From a virus, in the IMG/VR virus record IMGVR_UViG_3300025133_000545, positions 1-25,626 of that record: a stretch of DNA of 25,626 nt; one strand, written 5' to 3'. The notes beneath the pieces are model-generated. The model did no database searches and had not been told where the DNA came from. It saw only the letters and a list, made by a program, of their open reading frames with translations. Numbering within the stretch: position 1 is the stretch's first letter; each line of letters begins with the position of its first letter. The translations under genes and the position numbers were made by a program. Below are positions 21,870 to 25,626 of this stretch, in pieces.

Positions 21870-22127
21870 TTACGTTATAATATTAGAATTAGCTTTTCTA
21901 AGAATTTCTTCATACAATTCTTCAGGCAGCTGCATTGTATAACAATTAGGGCAAACATAAATCATTATACCTCCAAGATTAAGAGGGAGCACTTTAGCTT
22001 TCTCTTCTTCCTTTTCTCTCATCGCCTCCGTAATTTTATGATCACATGCCTTACAGTGATACAGAATTTCTGGATCTTTAGGAGGAGGTTCAGGGAACTT
22101 TAGAATCTTTTCATCATCCTTTGGCAT
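21870..22127 (-). CDS. zinc-ribbon protein
   Basis: 85 aa from ATG 22127 (MPKDDEKILKF), chosen because AAGGAG lies seven bases upstream; the longer reading from 22145 begins in that site. Two C-x2-C pairs (HCKACD, C25/C28; YVCPNC, C59/C62) about 30 residues apart form a likely zinc ribbon. A proline-rich start (FPEPPPKDPE) and charged middle surround it. The start overlaps the 3' end of the preceding 55-aa gene by 14 bases. Function unknown; a small nucleic-acid- or protein-binding factor is plausible. Confidence 0.7.
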   Translation of the reverse strand: MPKDDEKILKFPEPPPKDPEILYHCKACDHKITEAMREKEEEKAKVLPLNLGGIMIYVCPNCYTMQLPEELYEEILRKANSNIIT

Positions 22128-22281
22128 TCTTCGGCTCCTTTTCAAGAAGCTTCACCTCTTCATCTAATAACATATTATATATCTTTTTCAAAGTTTCTGT
22201 CTTAACCTTATCAGAAATGGTTATTAACAAAACATTTTCTGCGCCGTTATGCAAAACACCTTTTAATATTCTTTCACTCAT
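22114..22281 (-). CDS. small hypothetical protein
   Basis: 55 aa, not recognised. It begins MSERILKGVLHNGAENVLLI and continues TISDKVKTETLKKIYNMLLD, then a basic end (KLLEKEPKNAKG). The reading is protein-like, beta then helix. The ATG overlaps the gmhA stop (ATGA), and its 3' end overlaps the zinc-ribbon gene, so it completes an unbroken chain of coupled genes. The chain of overlaps is the main support. Confidence 0.7.
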   Translation of the reverse strand: MSERILKGVLHNGAENVLLITISDKVKTETLKKIYNMLLDEEVKLLEKEPKNAKG

Positions 22282-22841
22282 ACCTGCACCAAGTCTTCCA
22301 CTATTCCATGCAATATAATCTCACTAGTCAATTCTATTACACCATAGTTATAGTTATCAATGTGAATGTAATCATGCTCAAAAACTTTTTCAGTAAATGG
22401 GTTTTCCCCATCCATTCCAAAAATAGAGAGGGTTGAGCCAAGGCAGTCGTGGGCATGTTCCAAAGCATTTAGAATGTTTTTACTTTTACCCGAAGATGAA
22501 ATTGCCACAAGATAATCACCCTTGTTGAAATGATTAATCTTCATCCATTCAACCAAAGCATTCTCTTGACCATAATCGTTGGTGAGGGCGGTGTGCAAAC
22601 TATTATTACTTAGCGTAAGGGCTTTCATATTACATCGCTTATTTAGGTCAGTTGATATATGCTCTGCAATAGCGCATGAACCACCGTTACCAATAATAAA
22701 TACTCTCTTCCCAATTGCTGTTTGACGGTGTTGATACTCATGCCGCCAGACCTTAGTAACTTTTCTTATTGTGTCTCTATCTTCACTACCTTCTATTTTC
22801 TGCAATGCAGAAATAATATCTTTATAATAATCGTTTTTCAC
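22278..22841 (-). CDS. gmhA: SIS-domain sugar isomerase, phosphoheptose isomerase-like
   Basis: 187 aa, the usual GmhA length. The SIS-fold motifs are present: GNGGSCAIAEHISTDL (from 51), NDYGQENALVEW (88-99) and ISSSGKSKNIL (114-124), with a C-terminal ELTSEIILHGIVEDLV helix that in GmhA carries active-site His and Glu. GmhA converts sedoheptulose-7-phosphate to D-glycero-D-manno-heptose-7-phosphate. GTG start overlapping the kinase stop (GTGA), with GGAG about ten bases upstream. Its partner kinase gene lies directly upstream, which supports the heptose assignment over other SIS isomerases. Confidence 0.85.
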   Translation of the reverse strand: MKNDYYKDIISALQKIEGSEDRDTIRKVTKVWRHEYQHRQTAIGKRVFIIGNGGSCAIAEHISTDLNKRCNMKALTLSNNSLHTALTNDYGQENALVEWMKINHFNKGDYLVAISSSGKSKNILNALEHAHDCLGSTLSIFGMDGENPFTEKVFEHDYIHIDNYNYGVIELTSEIILHGIVEDLVQV

Positions 22842-23863
22842 CAGCTAAGTGTCTCCATATTTAACACAACCCTACTACCATACTTATCAATAATAAATGG
22901 CATTTCTTGATAATCTCCCAACGCATCTTTTAGTTTCTTTTTATCTTCAGCCCAGAATAGAAAGAACCCACCGCCTCCAGCGCCTATCACTTTTCCACCA
23001 CTAGCGCCACCTATTGTTGTAGCAACATCATAAATTCTATCCAATTCTTCATTGCTTATATTACCAGCAAACTTTTTCTTTAATTCCCAATTTTGTCTTA
23101 ATGCGATCGGGATTGCATCAATATCCTTAAGAACCAAATGCTCTGAAAGCCGTTCTGCTACTTCAACGTTTTCATGCATATTATGAATTATTTCTTGATC
23201 ACTTATAAGGTTTTCTTCTTGAGTAGCTAATATATCTTTTGATTCTCTTGTTACTCCAGTATAAAATAAATGAAGATTGTCAGATATATCTCTAATTTCT
23301 TGATCACAAAAACCAAAACCTTTTACTCTTTTATAATCTCCAGCTTGTACATTACAGCCAAACTCCATCTTATTAAGCCCACCAAAAGCTGCTGCATACT
23401 GGTCTTGTATTCCAATAGGTTTTTTACACCTTTCTATCTCTATGTAACACGCTTGCTTCACCAGCGCTTCTTTACTAACATATCGGCCTTCCAAAGTATG
23501 CAGAGCCAATAAGAGACCAACAAGAAAAGAGCTACTACTTCCCAATCCAGTGCCCTTTGTAGGTATATCGGCCCAGTTGATAATTTCGACTCCATATTTC
23601 ACATTCATAAACTTAAGAGTTTCACGAATGAAGTCATGCTGTATATCATCTAAATTATTTACATCTACAACTTCATTATCTGAATACTTAAGATAAACCT
23701 TATTGTCAAATCTTTTTCTCACTAACACATAAACATACTTGTTTATCGTGGCAGATATGCATGCAGCTGGGTGCTTCAAGTAATAAGATGCCATATCACT
23801 TCCGCCGCCTGCAAAAGTGATTCTTAATGGTGTTTTAGTAATTATAATTTTACTACCCTCCAT
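22838..23863 (-). CDS. hddA: GHMP kinase, D-glycero-alpha-D-manno-heptose-7-phosphate kinase-like
   Basis: 341 aa. HddA-type start TKTPLRITFAGGGSDMASYY (10-28), the ATP-binding GHMP motif PTKGTGLGSSSS (101-112), CYIEIERCKKPIGIQDQYAA and AFGGLNKMEFG, and the C-terminal GAGGGGFFLF (294-303). This is the signature of heptose-7-phosphate 1-kinases in the GDP-heptose pathway. Its product is heptose 1,7-bisphosphate or the 1-phosphate route intermediate. Together with gmhA and the epimerase it forms a phage sugar-nucleotide pathway. The matching nucleotidyltransferase (hddC) is not in the window. ATG start with AGG close upstream. Confidence 0.88.
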   Translation of the reverse strand: MEGSKIIITKTPLRITFAGGGSDMASYYLKHPAACISATINKYVYVLVRKRFDNKVYLKYSDNEVVDVNNLDDIQHDFIRETLKFMNVKYGVEIINWADIPTKGTGLGSSSSFLVGLLLALHTLEGRYVSKEALVKQACYIEIERCKKPIGIQDQYAAAFGGLNKMEFGCNVQAGDYKRVKGFGFCDQEIRDISDNLHLFYTGVTRESKDILATQEENLISDQEIIHNMHENVEVAERLSEHLVLKDIDAIPIALRQNWELKKKFAGNISNEELDRIYDVATTIGGASGGKVIGAGGGGFFLFWAEDKKKLKDALGDYQEMPFIIDKYGSRVVLNMETLSW

Positions 23864-23899
23864 TTAAAACCTATTTCATCAGACCAAATTCTAACCAAT

Positions 23900-23998
23900 T
23901 TAAACCCACCCTCTATTCTTGGCATAATAAGCTCGTTGACGGTCTGCATGATACTTCGCCAACTCTTCCTTCGTTCTGTTTACTTTAGCTTTACCCAT
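23900..23998 (-). CDS. small basic ORF
   Basis: 32 aa starting MGKAKVNRTKEELAKYHADR and ending in a basic, aromatic tail (QRAYYAKNRGWV). The ATG lies four bases after the upstream stop, with only a weak GGTAG before it. It fills most of the 139-base gap before the kinase gene, and the regular charged pattern looks like a real peptide. Not recognised. Confidence 0.5.
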   Translation of the reverse strand: MGKAKVNRTKEELAKYHADRQRAYYAKNRGWV

Positions 23999-24002
23999 TA
24001 CA

Positions 24003-24689
24003 CTACCAAGGATTATTATCGTCATGCATGTGTGCTACACCATTCTGTTGGGCACCTTGTTCAGTAAAGTTAACGTTTCTACCCAACTCCTTACTCACAA
24101 ACTTAGCGAACCCTGAATCTGTATAGATATTCCACGGGCCGTCGTGGTGGACTTGAATGAAAGTTTCATCATTCGCTTCTTCATAAATAGTATTGATAGA
24201 TTTGACTCTAACAGACTTTGGTAACTTGCCTTCATCACTCCATATACTATCACCGGCTAATTTAGCTTTCTTGCCCTTGGGATAGCTCTTCAAAATGTTT
24301 TCAATCTTTTTTGTTCTCTTTAAATCCGCGGTATGCTGATCTGGAAACTCAAACTCAAGCTGGTCGGGATTCTTATCCAGTTTTACACCACTAACATCAT
24401 CATAAGATGCAGCACGGCGATAGATAGTTTTACCACCATCGGGACTTTCATAAATGTAGCCTCTCTTATTAATATCCTTATATGATTCATCAAGCACTAT
24501 TTCCTTAAACCCCTTGGCTACCCGTGCTGACATATATCCACCCCCATTCTGAATATGCTGAATATGTTGCCTATCTTTATCCGTTATAACTTGATTCTTA
24601 ATATGCTCAATGTGCTCTCTATCTTTATTGATATCTACTTTCTTCGCGTTAATTCTTTCGCGCATTTCTTTATCAACCCTAACCGTCAT
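24003..24689 (-). CDS. hypothetical protein with N-terminal His-rich repeat
   Basis: 228 aa, not recognised. The N-terminus holds two copies of a 16-residue unit (DREHIEHIKN and DRQHIQHIQN plus linker). A second part from about 53 (ARVAKGFKEIVLDESYKD) and a C-terminal section with HHDGPWNIYTDSGFAKFV follow. The ATG has GGGAG seven bases upstream and overlaps the epimerase end by 11 bases, so it is coupled to the sugar operon. An internal ATG at residue 53 also has a GGTGG-like site and could give a shorter form. No evidence that it is an enzyme. Confidence 0.7.
   Translation of the reverse strand: MTVRVDKEMRERINAKKVDINKDREHIEHIKNQVITDKDRQHIQHIQNGGGYMSARVAKGFKEIVLDESYKDINKRGYIYESPDGGKTIYRRAASYDDVSGVKLDKNPDQLEFEFPDQHTADLKRTKKIENILKSYPKGKKAKLAGDSIWSDEGKLPKSVRVKSINTIYEEANDETFIQVHHDGPWNIYTDSGFAKFVSKELGRNVNFTEQGAQQNGVAHMHDDNNPW
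24552..24628. repeat. imperfect direct repeat, 48-bp period
   Basis: 24552-24580 and 24600-24628 match at 24 of 29 bases. The 48-base offset is 16 codons and encodes the repeated DRxHIxHIxN peptide. Confidence 0.8.
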
Positions 24690-25626
24690 TTCTTTTCTCC
24701 CATAAACTCTGCACAGTTTTTCTTACACCTTCTTCAAAAGAAATCTTAGGAGCCCATGCCAACTCTTCTTCAGCCTTTGTAATATCAGCTAAAGTAATTT
24801 GAGCTTCGTTTGGTTGGTCATCTTTATACTCAATTAATCTTGGTATATTCTCTTTTACTTTTTTACAAGCATCAAATACTTTATGATAAACTTGCAGGAT
24901 GGAATGATTTTTGCCAAACCCAGCGTTGTAGGTTTCACTGCCATCTCTATTTCCCCTAACAGCCAAAGCTGCCATATGAAAATCAGTTAGGTCATCAATA
25001 TGTAGAAAATCTCTTCTCTTTGAGCCATCACCATAAATTATAGGAGTTTTATTATCAAAAAGACAAGATGCGAAAGAGCCTACCACCGGAGGTATATCTC
25101 TTTCAAGATTCATAGAAGGCCCATATATATTGGTGTATCTAAACAGGGTAGTGCCTATATCGTTTGTTTTACCAAAACTTCTTACAAATTGTGATGCTGC
25201 CATTTTAGTAATAGCATAATACCCCATTGGAGTGTTTATATTTGGTGCTGTTGTTTCAGCGGTGGGGTAGTTTTCTTCACCTGTTATACTATCATATAAA
25301 GCTGACGTATCGGAGAAGAAAAAGTGTCTCGCTCCAAGCTTCTTGGCTTGTTTTAGAATATTTAGTGTGCCTTTGATATTTACATCTATCGCTTCATCGG
25401 TGTAGTCACGGCAAAAGTACAATTCGCCCCGGGCCGCAAGGTGCCAGACGGAATCAACATTTGTATGTATATTATCACAACACCACTTATTACAAATATT
25501 GACGTTTCTAAAATGAAATTTAGGGTGGTCAATAAAGTCACTCATATTTTCCATAAAGCCACAATCAAAATTATCCAAGCCAAAAACTTCGTGCCCCTCT
25601 TTGAGAAGCCTACGAGCCAAATGACT
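24679..25626 (-). CDS. NAD-dependent epimerase/dehydratase (extended SDR), 5' end outside the window
   Basis: About 315 aa visible; the frame is open to the window edge, where it reads SHLARRLLKEGHEVFGLDN, so the N-terminal GxxGxxG loop lies beyond the end. Extended-SDR features: WHLAARG, NIKGTLNILKQAKKLG, FFSDTSALY (catalytic Ser/Thr), YYAITKMA (YxxxK), FRYTNIYGP, and RRDFLHIDDLTDFHMAALAV. This fits UDP-glucose 4-epimerase or GDP-sugar 4,6-dehydratase/epimerase enzymes. Being upstream of hddA and gmhA, a heptose-nucleotide or GDP-mannose-type sugar is the likely substrate (inference). It ends within the start of the next gene. Confidence 0.88.
   Translation of the reverse strand, partial: SHLARRLLKEGHEVFGLDNFDCGFMENMSDFIDHPKFHFRNVNICNKWCCDNIHTNVDSVWHLAARGELYFCRDYTDEAIDVNIKGTLNILKQAKKLGARHFFFSDTSALYDSITGEENYPTAETTAPNINTPMGYYAITKMAASQFVRSFGKTNDIGTTLFRYTNIYGPSMNLERDIPPVVGSFASCLFDNKTPIIYGDGSKRRDFLHIDDLTDFHMAALAVRGNRDGSETYNAGFGKNHSILQVYHKVFDACKKVKENIPRLIEYKDDQPNEAQITLADITKAEEELAWAPKISFEEGVRKTVQSLWEKRNDG

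Noticed and set aside
1-25626. CRISPR array, intein or group I intron
   Set aside because: No regularly spaced repeats were seen, and the polymerase, RNR, helicase and RecA frames are continuous without intein block motifs.

Overview
The window looks like part of the genome of a large, AT-rich tailed bacteriophage, probably a lytic myovirus-type phage of a Gram-negative host. Nearly every gene lies on the minus strand. Genes are short and tightly packed, often overlapping by 1-14 bases, and there is a complete set of phage DNA-replication, recombination and nucleotide-synthesis genes. A Gram-negative host is inferred from a heptose-sugar gene module and from an inner-membrane/lipoprotein gene pair. 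No structural or packaging gene is visible, so the exact phage group cannot be named.

Layout in the direction of transcription (right to left): (1) 25626-20672, sugar module: a 5'-truncated NAD-dependent epimerase/dehydratase, an unknown protein, a 32-aa ORF, a GHMP kinase like heptose-7-phosphate kinase (hddA), a SIS-domain sedoheptulose-7-phosphate isomerase (gmhA), three small proteins (one with a zinc ribbon) and a glycosyltransferase. (2) 20612-17746: a 609-aa fusion of a NadM-like nucleotidyltransferase and an ATP/NAD-dependent ligase-type domain, a small basic protein, ThyX and a small membrane protein. (3) 17685-15457: gp32-like ssDNA-binding protein, RecA/UvsX recombinase and a small membrane protein. 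(4) 15457-14471: tRNA-Glu(TTC), an HNH endonuclease remnant, a 34-bp repeat of the tRNA-Gln 5' half, a GC-rich foreign ORF, and an intact tRNA-Gln(TTG). (5) 14367-13057: a membrane-anchored 3D-domain protein overlapping a lipoprotein gene, plus a small membrane ORF. (6) 13046-8337: an 18-aa ORF, 5'-3' exonuclease, DnaB-type helicase, a small unknown protein, an FmdB-type zinc ribbon and class II (B12-dependent) ribonucleotide reductase. (7) 8325-6705: an unknown protein, dCMP deaminase, a conserved phage protein and an HTH protein. (8) 6659-3261: a DnaE-type DNA polymerase III alpha subunit. (9) 3221-20: unknown proteins, a PD-(D/E)XK-type nuclease and a tiny MscS-like channel protein.

Together the genes supply dNTPs (RNR, dCMP deaminase, ThyX), copy DNA (DnaE polymerase, helicase, exonuclease, SSB) and recombine it (UvsX). 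The sugar module probably feeds a glycosyltransferase that alters the cell surface, a virion protein or DNA.

Transcription appears to use a family of very uniform sigma70-like promoters (TTGACA, exactly 17 bp, TATATT). I find seven of these; one lies deep inside a coding sequence. Translation starts often use TTG behind a strong Shine-Dalgarno sequence, which moves several starts from the longest-ORF prediction.

The most interesting locus is 14471-15457. There a roughly 60% GC cassette sits between a full tRNA-Gln and a second copy of that tRNA's 5' half ending at the anticodon loop, next to a truncated HNH homing-endonuclease reading frame. This reads as a mobile or homing insertion event at a phage tRNA gene. 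No stretch longer than 300 bases lacks a gene or RNA.
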